This document shows positions 42,048 through 50,791 of a stretch of DNA of 64,000 bases, in pieces. The notes under the pieces are model-generated. The model had not been told where the DNA came from. It was given only the letters and a program-made list of their open reading frames with translations, and searched no databases. A program made the position numbers and the translations under genes. How positions within the stretch are numbered: position 1 is the first letter of the stretch; every line of letters begins with the position of its first letter. The stretch comes from Aeromonas diversa CDC 2478-85 (GTDB lineage Bacteria; Pseudomonadota; Gammaproteobacteria; Enterobacterales; Aeromonadaceae): contig NZ_CDCE01000016.1 of assembly GCF_000819805.1 (NCBI RefSeq), positions 1-64,000 on the forward strand. The letters run 5' to 3'.

Positions 42048-43082
42048 TCAACCGGCTCCGCCCAGCGCGCTGGCCATTTGCAGGGCACGGGTCACCGCCT
42101 CCCGATCCAGACGAGGGCGCCCCTCGTCGAGCAGTTGCTGCCAAAGGCGTGCCGCCTCCCGGTAGCGACCATTCAAGAAGTGATCCGACGCCTTGAGCAT
42201 CAGGGCGGTCACCTCACCCGGGTCCTGGCTCAGGGCCTGATTGAGTTCCTGCTCGGCCTGGGGCGTCATGCGCTGGCCGGCCCGGTAGTAGAGCACTGTG
42301 GCCCGGGCGGCCCGGGTGGCGGCGCTCTGCTCTCCCTCCAGCTGGGCCAGTCGGTCATAGGCCCACAGGGCATCGTCGAAGCGATTCTGATAGAGCAGCC
42401 ACTGGGCCAGCTCGGCCCAGGCATCCTTGTCGCGCGGCTGTTGGCGCAGGCGCTCCTGCAGCCGGGCACCGGCGGCCTCCTTGAGGGCGCCGGCCTCGAG
42501 CCCCAGCAGGGGATCGGGGTTGGCCTGCCAGTGACGCCACTGCTCGAACTGACCCAGGGTCTGATAGCCGAGCGCGGCGAGCCCCAGGCTGGAGACGAGG
42601 ATAGCCGGGCCAAGCCAGGGGGTGAGCGGGTGGGGGGCCGCCTCTTCGGGGGCGCTCGCCTGCCACTGTGCATGCAAAATGGCCTGCTCCTCGCTCAGGG
42701 TCGAAGGCAGGCGGGGACGCCGCCCGGTGGCGAGCCAGAGGCCGCACAGGGCCAGCAGCAGGGGCGGCAGGCCCCACAGCAGCAGGGTCGAGAGGCGCAA
42801 GGGGGGGCGGTAGGTGACAAACTCTCCGTAGCGCTCGACCAGCGCGTCGCGCACCGCCTCGTCGCTCTGTCCGGCGGCGACCCGCTGGTAGACCTCGAGG
42901 CGCAGATCTCGCGCCAGGGGGGAGTTGGACTCCACCAGGTTCTGGTTCTGGCAGGACGGGCAGCGCAGGCTCCTGGCCAGGGCCTCGGCCCGCTCGGCCT
43001 GGGTGGCATCGGCAAAAGAAAACTCGTCGGCGGCCCACAGCAGGGACGGGATCAGACAGAGGGCAAGCAGCAGGCTTCTCAT
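42048..43082 (-). CDS. NrfF-NrfG fusion: heme lyase subunit for cytochrome c nitrite reductase
   Basis: A 344-residue fusion. The N-terminal part (about 1-120) is a CcmH/NrfF-type protein with a signal peptide, the apocytochrome-reducing motif LRCPSCQNQ and a C-terminal membrane segment. The remainder (about 150-344) has another membrane segment and TPR-like repeats of CcmI/NrfG type. In E. coli nrf these are two genes; E. coli CcmH of the ccm system is fused in the same way. With NrfE it should attach heme to apo-NrfA, including the CWSCK site. The ATG overlaps the stop of the thioredoxin gene (ATGA). Confidence 0.88.
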   Translation of the reverse strand: MRSLLLALCLIPSLLWAADEFSFADATQAERAEALARSLRCPSCQNQNLVESNSPLARDLRLEVYQRVAAGQSDEAVRDALVERYGEFVTYRPPLRLSTLLLWGLPPLLLALCGLWLATGRRPRLPSTLSEEQAILHAQWQASAPEEAAPHPLTPWLGPAILVSSLGLAALGYQTLGQFEQWRHWQANPDPLLGLEAGALKEAAGARLQERLRQQPRDKDAWAELAQWLLYQNRFDDALWAYDRLAQLEGEQSAATRAARATVLYYRAGQRMTPQAEQELNQALSQDPGEVTALMLKASDHFLNGRYREAARLWQQLLDEGRPRLDREAVTRALQMASALGGAG

Positions 43083-43588
43083 GGTTTCTCCAGCAGCGGG
43101 AGGAAGCGGCGCTGCCACGCTTCTTTGGTCAAGACGCCCCGGTGGCGGGCCAGCAGGCGCCCGTCAGCGCTCACCAGCCAGCTCTCCGGCGTACCGACCA
43201 CCCCGAGGGCCAGCCCGAGGGCGCCGTCGCCATCGTCCAGCACCAGCTGATAGGGATTGCCGGCGCTCTCGAGCCAGGCGCGCGCGGCGGCCGGCTTGTC
43301 CCGGTAACTGATCCCAAGGATGGGCAGGCTCTGGCCTATCTCCAACAGCAGGGGGTGTTCGCTGCGGCAGTTGGCGCACCAGCTGGCCCAGACGTTGAGC
43401 AGAAAGGGGCGGCCACGCAGCTGTGCAGTGGAGAGGCGTTGCCCCTCCAGGGTGGTCAGGGTGAGCTCGGGCAGGGGGCGGTTTAGTCCGGCCTCATCGT
43501 CCACCTGGGCGGGGGTGAGGGCGTGCCAGAGCAGCAGCAGCAGACCGAGGCCGAGCAGCAGGGGGAGCCAGCGGATCAGGCGGGACAT
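43079..43588 (-). CDS. DsbE/CcmG-like thioredoxin of the nrf cluster
   Basis: A 169-residue membrane-anchored periplasmic thioredoxin: one N-terminal helix (about 6-25), then a thioredoxin domain with the active site WCANC within NVWASWCANCRSEHP and the cis-Pro in VGTPESW. It should keep heme-binding Cys residues of NrfA/NrfB reduced for heme attachment. It overlaps nrfE by 13 bp and nrfFG by 4 bp, so it is an integral part of the operon. Confidence 0.9.
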   Translation of the reverse strand: MSRLIRWLPLLLGLGLLLLLWHALTPAQVDDEAGLNRPLPELTLTTLEGQRLSTAQLRGRPFLLNVWASWCANCRSEHPLLLEIGQSLPILGISYRDKPAAARAWLESAGNPYQLVLDDGDGALGLALGVVGTPESWLVSADGRLLARHRGVLTKEAWQRRFLPLLEKP

Positions 43589-45441
43589 GATGCCTCCTGG
43601 TTGCGTTTGCGCTGAAAACGACGGCCGAGGGGCAGCAGGCCCGCCAAGGCGAGCAGGACGCCTCCCAGCCAGAGCCAGCTGGCGCCGGGTTTATAGGCCA
43701 GGCGCAGGGCGATGCGGTTCCCCTGCTTGTCGCCTGGCACGGCGTAGAGATCCCCCGAGGGGAGGCGCAGCAGTCCCACCTCGTTCATCTGCATGGTCCG
43801 CACGCTGTAGTGGCGCCGCTCCGGGAAGAGTCGGCCCAGGGCCTTGCCCTCCTTGAAGGCGGTCAGATGATAGCGCTCGGCGCTGTAGTTGGGGCCGAGC
43901 TCAGGGGTGATGGCATCGAGACGCACCCGATATTGACCCAACGTGGCGCTCTGCCCCGGCGCCAGCAACAGGCCCCGCTCCCGGGTGTGGCCGGCCAGCT
44001 GGCTTGCGGCCAACACCACCAGGGCCAGCGCCAGGTGGGCCAGGTGGGCGCTGCGCAGCCCGTCGCGCCAGAGGGCGTGCAGGCAGGTGAGCGAGAGCCA
44101 GAGGGCGAGCAGGGTTGCCATTCCGGGCAGCAGAGCGCTGCCCTGATTGAGCCAGAGGGTCGGCGGCAGAGCCAGCAGCAGCCACAGCCAGGGGGCCCGG
44201 GGCAGCCGGCTTTGCTGCCAGCCGAGCCAGGGCAACAGGATGAGACCGAGCAGGGCCAGCAGCACCAGGGGCACGAAGAGAGCGTTGAAGTAGGGGGGGC
44301 CCACCGAAATGGCCCCGTGGGCGATGAGGGGATGAATGAGCGGATAGAAGGTGCCAATCAAGACCACCGCCGCCCCCAGCAGGGGCAGTGCCAGGGCGCA
44401 GGCGAGGGCGCTTTCGCGAGAGAGCAGGCTGAAGTGAGCCCGACGGACGCTGAGCTGACCGCGCCAGCCATAGAGCAGCAGGGCGCACAAGGCCACGGCC
44501 CCGAGCAGGAGCAGCAGGCGCTCACCACGGTTGGTGTCGATGGCGAAGGCGTGAACCGAGCTCATCACCCCGGCCCGCACCATGAAGGTGCCGAGCAGGC
44601 TCATCACGAAGGTGAGCAGGGCCAGCAGCAAGACCCCCTGGCCAAACAGGCCGCGCCGCTCGAAGGCGGCCAGGGCATGGAGCAGGGCGGTGCCAAACAG
44701 CCAGGGGAGCAGAGAGGCGTTCTCTACCGGGTCCCAGAACCACCAGCCTCCCCAGCCGAGCTCGTGATAGGCCCACCAGGCCCCCAGTACGATACCGGCG
44801 GTGAGCCAACCCCAGGCCGCGCGGGCGAGCGGTCGCCAGGCGCGCACCAGGGCCCCGTCGAGGCGCCGCTCCCACAGGGCCGTGATCCCCAGGGCGAAGC
44901 TGGCGGCAAAGCCCACATAGCCCAGATAGAGCAAGGGGGGGTGAAGGATGAGGGCGACGTCTTGCAGCATGGGGTTGAGATCGCGCCCCTCGAAGGGGGG
45001 CGGGAAGAGGCGCACGAAGGGGTTGCTCTCGGTCAATAGATAGAGGGAGAGCAGGGCGATAAGCCAGCCCATCACGCTCTGGGCCCGGGCGCGGGTGGCA
45101 AGCGGTTGGGCCAGGTGGCCGAGGCGCGCGTTCCACAGGCTCAGGGCAAACAGGAAGAAGAGCAGGGATCCCTCGTGGCCGCCCCACACCGCGGCGAGCT
45201 TGAAGGGGAGCGGTAGCCGGCTGTTGCTGTGCTGGGCCACATAGAGGAGGGTGAAGTCATCGCTCTGGAAGGCATGGGCAAGCAGCAGCAGAGCGAGGCC
45301 CACCAGCACGACCTGACCCCAGGCCAGGGAGCGGGCCAGACGCCGGGCCCCCAGCCCGTGCGGCAGCCAGGGAAGCGCCCCCTGCCAGCAGGCGAGCAGA
45401 GGGGTGAGCAAGAGGGCCATCAGAGCCAGTTCGGGCAGCAT
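43576..45441 (-). CDS. nrfE: Heme lyase subunit NrfE (CcmF family)
   Basis: A 621-residue polytopic membrane protein with the tryptophan-rich heme-handling segment WGGWWFWDPVENASLLPWL and a conserved HPPLLYLGYVG before it. It belongs to the CcmF/NrfE/CcsA superfamily. Context in the nrf operon supports the dedicated NrfE role of ligating heme to the CXXCK motif of NrfA. AGGGG precedes the ATG. Confidence 0.93.
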   Translation of the reverse strand: MLPELALMALLLTPLLACWQGALPWLPHGLGARRLARSLAWGQVVLVGLALLLLAHAFQSDDFTLLYVAQHSNSRLPLPFKLAAVWGGHEGSLLFFLFALSLWNARLGHLAQPLATRARAQSVMGWLIALLSLYLLTESNPFVRLFPPPFEGRDLNPMLQDVALILHPPLLYLGYVGFAASFALGITALWERRLDGALVRAWRPLARAAWGWLTAGIVLGAWWAYHELGWGGWWFWDPVENASLLPWLFGTALLHALAAFERRGLFGQGVLLLALLTFVMSLLGTFMVRAGVMSSVHAFAIDTNRGERLLLLLGAVALCALLLYGWRGQLSVRRAHFSLLSRESALACALALPLLGAAVVLIGTFYPLIHPLIAHGAISVGPPYFNALFVPLVLLALLGLILLPWLGWQQSRLPRAPWLWLLLALPPTLWLNQGSALLPGMATLLALWLSLTCLHALWRDGLRSAHLAHLALALVVLAASQLAGHTRERGLLLAPGQSATLGQYRVRLDAITPELGPNYSAERYHLTAFKEGKALGRLFPERRHYSVRTMQMNEVGLLRLPSGDLYAVPGDKQGNRIALRLAYKPGASWLWLGGVLLALAGLLPLGRRFQRKRNQEASCPA

Positions 45442-45466
45442 CTAGCCCCTCCCATGAAACGAACGC

Positions 45467-45487
45467 GGGGAGTGGTCGACACTCCCC
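45467..45487 (-). other. Hairpin between nrfD and nrfE
   Basis: GGGGAGTG and CACTCCCC form an 8-bp stem with a five-base loop in the 68-bp gap, one of two sizeable gaps inside the operon. It has no T-run. It may separate expression of the electron-transfer genes from the heme-ligation genes. Confidence 0.6.
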
Positions 45488-45509
45488 GGAGTTATTGCCG
45501 GCAGTACCA

Positions 45510-46469
45510 TCAGGCGACGGTCATCTGGCCGGCATAGAGGATGAAGTAGCGCAGCAGCAGGATCCCGGTCAGGCTGCAGCCGCAGATGAGCAGCAGCTTA
45601 CCACGGCCGTGACCCGGAAGCAGGCGGCCGAGCAGCAGGGGCGCGGCCAGGCCCAGCCCCACTACGCCAAACCAGAACACCTGGGACCAGAAGCCACCAC
45701 CGATGGCGCTGATCAGGGCCACCAGCTTCTGCCCGTCACCGAACCAGAGGCCGGTGAAGAAGCACAGCAGCAGCAGCGCCTCGATGAGTACCAGAGGTGT
45801 CTCGAAGCGGTGCAGGAACTGGACCTCGTCACTGTGCGCCCGGGTCTTGAACAGGGTGGTCGAGACCAGGATGCAGCTGGCGACGCCGGAGCTCAGGCCC
45901 GAGACCAGGAACAGCACCGGTAGCACAGGGTTGTTGAGCATGGGGTAGCTCTTGAGGGCCGAGAGCAGGAAGCCGGTGTAGGCCCCCAGCAGCACGGCGA
46001 GCAGCAGCAGCAGGGGCTCGACCATCTTGTCAACGCTCGGGATCCTGGCCAGCAGGCCATCGACCCAGCCAAAGCGGCCCGGCAGCAGGCGCTCGCGCAG
46101 CCACGCCAGCTCACTGGCGAAGACGCCGCCGAGCCAGACGAAGAGCACCGCCATATAGACCTGGAACAGCATCACCCCCATCGACATGACCGAATCGAAC
46201 TGGTAGTGGAACATCAGCTTCCAGAAGGTCCAGGGGCGGCTCAGGTGGAAGATGAGGATTAGCAGCCCCAGGACGACGGAGGCCGGCCCCAGGATGGCGG
46301 TCGCCTTGAGCACGCCGCTTTGGGAGGCCTTATCCCCCAGCACCTTCTGCTTCAGCAGCACGGCAAAGGTGACGCTGCCGGCCGAGATCCCGAGCAGGAA
46401 CAGGTAGATGGCGATGGGCCAGTCCCACACCAGAGAGGGGAAGTGGAATGGATCTGCGGGCAGCATCAT
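45510..46469 (-). CDS. nrfD: NrfD quinol-oxidising membrane subunit
   Basis: A 319-residue NrfD/PsrC-family protein with eight or so transmembrane helices (start FPSLVWDWPIAIYLFLLGISAGS). It takes electrons from quinol and passes them to NrfC. The start overlaps the nrfC stop by 4 bp. Confidence 0.94.
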   Translation of the reverse strand: MMLPADPFHFPSLVWDWPIAIYLFLLGISAGSVTFAVLLKQKVLGDKASQSGVLKATAILGPASVVLGLLILIFHLSRPWTFWKLMFHYQFDSVMSMGVMLFQVYMAVLFVWLGGVFASELAWLRERLLPGRFGWVDGLLARIPSVDKMVEPLLLLLAVLLGAYTGFLLSALKSYPMLNNPVLPVLFLVSGLSSGVASCILVSTTLFKTRAHSDEVQFLHRFETPLVLIEALLLLCFFTGLWFGDGQKLVALISAIGGGFWSQVFWFGVVGLGLAAPLLLGRLLPGHGRGKLLLICGCSLTGILLLRYFILYAGQMTVA

Positions 46470-47206
46470 GACTTCACCTCCCCATTGACGGCACCGTTCA
46501 CATAGCCGGTAGGCACGCCGTCGCGACCAATCTCCAGCTCCTCACCGCTGCCCAGGGCCGGCACCCGGTACATCTTGGGCTCTGTGCCCAGATGACTCTT
46601 TGCCCGGTAGGTGGGCAGGCGGCGCAGCGCGCGGTTGAGCTCGCTCGCCGGATCGTCGAGATCTCCGAAGGTGAGCGCCTTGGTCGGGCACGCCTCGACG
46701 CAGGCGGGCAACTTGCCGTGGGCCAGGTTGGTGTGACGGCAAAAATCACACTTGTCGGCCACCCGGGTTTGGGGGTTGATGAAGCGCACCCGGTAGGGGC
46801 AGGAGGCGATGCAATATTGGCAGCCGACACAGAGATCGGCATCCACATCGACGATGCCGGTGTCCGGATCCACGTGGGAGGCCCCGGTCGGGCAGACGTG
46901 GACGCAGGGGGCGTTGTCACAGTGCTGGCAGGAGTGGCGATAGAAGTGGTAACGCGCCTCGGGGAAGGTACCGATGGGGCCGCTGCGCACTATCTGCAGG
47001 CGCGACACCCCCTCGGGCACCTTGTTCACCTCGCGGCAGGCGTCCATGCAGGCGGTGCAACCGATGCAGGCCGTCTCGTCATGGAGCATGCCAAGGCGCT
47101 TGCCATCTATGGTCATGCTGGCGGCAAGGGAGTTGACCGGGCCCGTCATCATGATGAGGGCACCGGCTCCCGCGCCGGCCAGAAAACCGCGACGGGAGCA
47201 GCTCAT
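46466..47206 (-). CDS. nrfC: NrfC iron-sulfur electron-transfer subunit
   Basis: A 246-residue ferredoxin-like protein with a Tat signal (CSRRGFLAGAGAGALIMM) and four Cys clusters for [4Fe-4S] centres: CIGCTACMDAC, CQHCDNAPCVHVC, CVGCQYCIASC and CDFC...CVEAC. It is exported folded and relays electrons from NrfD to NrfB. The start ATG overlaps the nrfB TGA (ATGA); the longer open frame upstream is antisense-like noise across nrfB. Confidence 0.95.
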   Translation of the reverse strand: MSCSRRGFLAGAGAGALIMMTGPVNSLAASMTIDGKRLGMLHDETACIGCTACMDACREVNKVPEGVSRLQIVRSGPIGTFPEARYHFYRHSCQHCDNAPCVHVCPTGASHVDPDTGIVDVDADLCVGCQYCIASCPYRVRFINPQTRVADKCDFCRHTNLAHGKLPACVEACPTKALTFGDLDDPASELNRALRRLPTYRAKSHLGTEPKMYRVPALGSGEELEIGRDGVPTGYVNGAVNGEVKS

Positions 47207-47754
47207 GGGGCCTCCTTGCCACTCGCCTCGGCCTCGTTGGCCAGCTTGGCGGCGTGTTGCTTGCCGTGACAGTCGACGCACAGGCCGATGCGGACCTTGC
47301 TGTCGATGCCGACCATGGGCTCCTTGGCCACATGCAGTTCGTGGCAGTTGGTACAGGCGAGCTTGGTGGCGTGCACATCGTGGGCCCAGAAGGCCTCGCG
47401 CAGGGGCTTGGGCTCGTGGCAGCTCAGGCAGACGCCGTTCTTCTGATCCAGGGGCATGCTCTTGTCCTGGAAGTCCATCACATCCTTGACCCCTTCCCGG
47501 TGACGGGGGGAGGGCTTGCCGTGGCAGTTGGTACAGGTGACGGGCCCCAGGTTGTTGGGGTTGGTGGCCTGGGCGTGCTTGCCGTGCATCGCCTCGTCCT
47601 CTTTCTTGTGACACTGGGTGCAGGCGTAGTCGGGGCTGCGCTGCAGCTCGACCTTGGCCTGGTCGCCCCGGGTCTCGCTCTCTTGGGCCTGGGTCAGGGG
47701 CGCACCCAGCATCAGGGTGAGCGCCAGCAGGCAGGGGGTTAACCGTTTCATCAT
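47203..47754 (-). CDS. nrfB: Pentaheme cytochrome c NrfB
   Basis: A 183-residue periplasmic cytochrome with a signal peptide (about 1-23) and exactly five CXXCH heme sites: CTQCH, CTNCH, CLSCH, CTNCH and CVDCH. It carries electrons from NrfCD to NrfA. It is separated from nrfA by a 52-bp gap with a strong hairpin. Confidence 0.95.
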   Translation of the reverse strand: MMKRLTPCLLALTLMLGAPLTQAQESETRGDQAKVELQRSPDYACTQCHKKEDEAMHGKHAQATNPNNLGPVTCTNCHGKPSPRHREGVKDVMDFQDKSMPLDQKNGVCLSCHEPKPLREAFWAHDVHATKLACTNCHELHVAKEPMVGIDSKVRIGLCVDCHGKQHAAKLANEAEASGKEAP

Positions 47755-47772
47755 GATCTCTTCATCCCTCTG

Positions 47773-47793
47773 GGGCCCCGCGCGGCGGGGCCC
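47773..47793 (-). other. GC-rich hairpin between nrfA and nrfB
   Basis: GGGCCCCGC (47773-47781) and GCGGGGCCC (47785-47793) form a 9-bp, almost all G-C stem with a 3-base loop in the intercistronic gap. No T-run follows. It probably stabilises the upstream nrfA message or attenuates the downstream genes. Confidence 0.7.
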
Positions 47794-47806
47794 TGTGATA
47801 CACGAC

Positions 47807-49222
47807 TCACTTGGTGAGCAGGCCAGCTTCCTGCGCCTGTTTGTCCCAGGCGGGGACCGTGGTCTTGAGGAACTGCTGCTTGTCGCTGATGAACTGTTTC
47901 ATGTCCATGCCGAGGGCGGCCTGGGCCTTCTCCTTGGTGCTGATGTCCGGCAGCGGGATCTCACCGGTGATCCCCTTGGTGGCGAGCAGACGGGCCAGCT
48001 TGGTGCGGGCGTCGGCGGCCTTGTCCAGGGCGGTGCCCAGGGTCCGCAGCGCGACATCCGGGGCATGCATATGGATGCCGTGGGAGGCGATGGAGTAGTC
48101 CCAGCGCCACTGGGCGTGACGAATGTCTTGCAGAATTGGCTTCATCTGTTCCTCGGTGGCGCCTGCGTCCCAGGCGGCCTTGGCCTCGAAGTGGGCGCGC
48201 ACCAGCTGCTGCTCCACCTTCAGCTTCAGATCGTTGACCGCTACCTTGCGCTCCTTGACCACCCCTTCGAGCATGGCCTTGCTCTGGGTGTGACAGTTGG
48301 CGCAGGTCTGGTCGAAGCGATCGAAGGGGTTACCCACCTTGTGATCCGTGTAGAGCTTGCCATCCTCACCGCGCACCTTGGGCATGTGGCAGTCGACGCA
48401 GCCCACGTTGTTCTTGCCGTGGATGCCGGCGCGCCAGGTCTCGTACTCGGGGTGCTGGGCCTTGAGCATGGGGGTCTTGGAGAGACCGTGTACCCAGTCG
48501 GCGAAGCCGAGCTCGTCGTAATAGCGCTCCATGTCGTCGGCCGTGGTGCCCTGATCCCAGGGGAACTTGACGCTCTTGGTGGGGGCGACGAAGTAGTACT
48601 CCACGTGGCACTGACCGCACACCTGGGCCTGCTGATCGAAGCGGCCCTGCTTGGCAAACGGCATATGGATGGCATCCATGGCGCGGCTCGCGTAGGGGCG
48701 GGATTGGTGCAGGGCCGGTTTGCCCTCTTTGAATTCCTTGCTGTCGGTGGCGTGGCAGTCGGCGCAGCCGATGGTGTTGACGATCTCGGGGCCACCCTTG
48801 GCCCACATCCCCTTGAAATAGGCGTCTTCACCCTGGCTGTCGATCACCCGGGCCACGTCCGGGCTCTTGCAGCTCCAGCAGGCCATCGGCAGGGGGCCGT
48901 CCTCGGCACTCTTGGGGGCGCCGGTGCGCAGGGTCTCGCGCACGTCGGTCAGGGCGTAGTAGTGGCCGCGTGGCTTGTTGTAATCCTTGGCGAAGGCATA
49001 GCCGGCCCACAGCACCACCAGGTTGGGATCCTCGGCCAGGGCGTCGGCGCGCTCTTCGCTCTGCTTGGTCTGCTCCCAGGATTGGTACTGCTTGGCATGA
49101 TCCTTGGAGAACAGGTCGTTGCGCCCCTCGATCTTGGCGTGTACTTGGCCGGTCCAGATGGCCCCGGCTATCAAGGCGCCCATTGCCAGCGCCCACTGCT
49201 TGGTTTGTGAACCCACGATCAT
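47807..49222 (-). CDS. nrfA: Cytochrome c552 ammonia-forming nitrite reductase NrfA
   Basis: NrfA reduces nitrite to ammonium with six electrons in the periplasm. The protein has a signal peptide (VHA-K, about 29) and five heme sites: the active-site CWSCK (115-119) with lysine ligand, and CADCH (153), CGQCH (202), CVDCH (275) and CANCH (307). Start choice is open: GTG 49225, ATG 49222 or GTG 49216; the last has the best spacing (8) from GGGAG. The gene leads the nrf operon. Confidence 0.96.
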   Translation of the reverse strand: MIVGSQTKQWALAMGALIAGAIWTGQVHAKIEGRNDLFSKDHAKQYQSWEQTKQSEERADALAEDPNLVVLWAGYAFAKDYNKPRGHYYALTDVRETLRTGAPKSAEDGPLPMACWSCKSPDVARVIDSQGEDAYFKGMWAKGGPEIVNTIGCADCHATDSKEFKEGKPALHQSRPYASRAMDAIHMPFAKQGRFDQQAQVCGQCHVEYYFVAPTKSVKFPWDQGTTADDMERYYDELGFADWVHGLSKTPMLKAQHPEYETWRAGIHGKNNVGCVDCHMPKVRGEDGKLYTDHKVGNPFDRFDQTCANCHTQSKAMLEGVVKERKVAVNDLKLKVEQQLVRAHFEAKAAWDAGATEEQMKPILQDIRHAQWRWDYSIASHGIHMHAPDVALRTLGTALDKAADARTKLARLLATKGITGEIPLPDISTKEKAQAALGMDMKQFISDKQQFLKTTVPAWDKQAQEAGLLTK

Positions 49223-49273
49223 CACTCCCAGATGATGGCCTCTCTCTTGGTGGAGAGCCTGTTGTTGTTATCC

Positions 49274-49296
49274 AATGGGTATTCTCTTTACCCATT
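49274..49296 (-). promoter_or_regulatory. Inverted NarL/NarP-like heptamers in the nrfA leader
   Basis: AATGGGTA and TACCCATT form a perfect 8-bp inverted repeat with a 7-bp spacer. Each arm contains TACCCAT, which fits the NarL/NarP heptamer TACYYMT. It lies downstream of the likely transcription start, so it could be a repressor site, a leader hairpin, or both. Confidence 0.5.
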
Positions 49297-49355
49297 TACT
49301 CACCAGGTCAGTCTATAGAAGAAATAAATCAGATGTTCTTTTGTTCGACGGGGAT

Positions 49356-49369
49356 TTGTCTTGGATCAA
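49356..49369 (-). promoter_or_regulatory. FNR-like box upstream of nrfA
   Basis: On the minus strand TTGAT-CCAA-GACAA matches the FNR consensus TTGAT-N4-ATCAA at 8 of 10 positions. Its centre (49362.5) is about 140 bp before nrfA; a TGATTT hexamer near 49326-49331 is about where the -10 of a class II FNR promoter should lie. The 315-bp nrfA-glpC gap otherwise holds the glp terminator and the heptamer repeat. Confidence 0.6.
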
Positions 49370-49495
49370 TTGCTGGCCCCGGGGAGGGGAAAAAATGAGA
49401 GGTAAATAACAATTCACTTTCTTCTCAATGAGATGAGAGCGGCGTTTTGCCGGCTTGGCGGCCGTGAGGAGGCAGGTTGTAGGGATTCAATGGGT

Positions 49496-49529
49496 GACAA
49501 AATGGTGAGGCCAGCAGGCTGGCCTCACC
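49496..49529 (-). terminator. Terminator of the glpABC operon
   Basis: GGTGAGGCCAGC and GCTGGCCTCACC form a long perfect stem (49504-49529). On the minus strand it is followed by ATTTTGTC. It isolates glpABC from nrfA. Confidence 0.8.
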
Positions 49530-49537
49530 GGAGGGGG

Positions 49538-50740
49538 TTAGATCAGCGCGCTGGCCAACAGGTGGATCGGGTGCTCGCAGCGGTAGGGGGTGCTCATCTC
49601 GATCTGCCACTTGCAGGTCTCGCAGTCGGTGATCACCAGATCCGGTTTGAGGCGCCCAATCTGATCGAACAGTCCCTGGCCGATGCTCTGGCTGGTGGCG
49701 TAGTTCTCCGACTTGAAGCCATAGGTGCCGGCGATGCCGCAGCACTGGGAGTCGAGCACGGTGACACGCACGCCGGGGATGGCACGCAGGATCTCGAGGG
49801 TGTAGATGACGCCGCCCATCTTCTCCATGTGGCAGGGGGTGTGATAGGCGATGTGCAGATCGAGCGGCTTCATGGCCGGCAGGTTGCCCTTCTGGAACTC
49901 TTGCCACAGGAAGCGGGTGATGAGCGAGATGCGGCTGCGCACCTTGTGGTTGTCCTGCTCCAGCAGATGAGGGTATTCGTCGCGCAGGGTGAAGCCGCAG
50001 GTCGAGGAGGTGGTCAACAGGGGCATCTCGTTGCCGATCAGGGTGTTCTCCATCTGCTGAATGTTGAAGGCGGCCTGTTGCTTGGCCTTGTTCATGAAGC
50101 CGTTGGCGATGAGCGGCACGCCGCAGCACTTCTCCCGCTCGAGCAGCTGCACGCCTATGTTCATGGCGTTGAGCACCTGCACCAGCTCCTTGCCGAGCTG
50201 CGGGTGGTTGTAGTTCACGTAGCAGCCGTGGAAGTAAGCCACCTGACGGCCATAGCTGGCCTGGGTCGCCTTCTGTTTCTTGTACCAGCCACGGAAGGTG
50301 CCCTGGGAGTACTTGGGAAGATCCCGGTGGGAGGAAACCCCGAGCGCCTTGTCCAGCACCAGTTTGACCGGCTTGAGGCTGGTGGTGAGGTTGACCACTG
50401 GGGCCATCAGGGTGGACATGCCACCCAGCAGATCGGTGTGGGAGAGCACAAACTCCCGGATCCCGGGTCTCATCCCCCCGTACTGGTGCTTGGCCCGGGC
50501 TATGATGTCGCCGATACGCACGCCGCTCGGGCAGGCGACTTCGCAGCGTTTGCAGTTGGTGCAGTGCTTGAGCGCCTCGTCATAGAGGGCCGGACTCTTG
50601 ATGCGCAGGCGCTCCCCGTCCGGACCCGCCTGTTTGGGGCCCGGGTAGGAGGGGTTGGCCTTGGCGACCGGGCAGTAGGCGGTACAGACGGTGCATTTGA
50701 TGCATTGATCGAAGGTCTGGTTGGCGTGATCGAGCAGCAT
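49538..50740 (-). CDS. glpC: Anaerobic glycerol-3-phosphate dehydrogenase subunit C
   Basis: GlpC is the membrane-associated iron-sulfur subunit passing electrons from GlpAB to menaquinone. The 400-residue protein has two [4Fe-4S] motifs near the N-terminus, CIKCTVCTAYCPVAK and CTNCKRCEVACPSGV, and two CCG-type Cys-rich domains (HGCYVNYNHPQLG...EKCCGVP, and CCGIAGTYG). It follows glpB after 51 bp. Confidence 0.96.
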   Translation of the reverse strand: MLLDHANQTFDQCIKCTVCTAYCPVAKANPSYPGPKQAGPDGERLRIKSPALYDEALKHCTNCKRCEVACPSGVRIGDIIARAKHQYGGMRPGIREFVLSHTDLLGGMSTLMAPVVNLTTSLKPVKLVLDKALGVSSHRDLPKYSQGTFRGWYKKQKATQASYGRQVAYFHGCYVNYNHPQLGKELVQVLNAMNIGVQLLEREKCCGVPLIANGFMNKAKQQAAFNIQQMENTLIGNEMPLLTTSSTCGFTLRDEYPHLLEQDNHKVRSRISLITRFLWQEFQKGNLPAMKPLDLHIAYHTPCHMEKMGGVIYTLEILRAIPGVRVTVLDSQCCGIAGTYGFKSENYATSQSIGQGLFDQIGRLKPDLVITDCETCKWQIEMSTPYRCEHPIHLLASALI

Positions 50741-50791
50741 GTCAGTTCTCCTCCCGGCTGGATGGACGGCGCGGGATGTGGGGCAAGATTC

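Noticed and set aside
47654..49210. 518-codon plus-strand frame opposite nrfA
   Set aside because: Antisense of the five-heme NrfA gene; no supporting motif.
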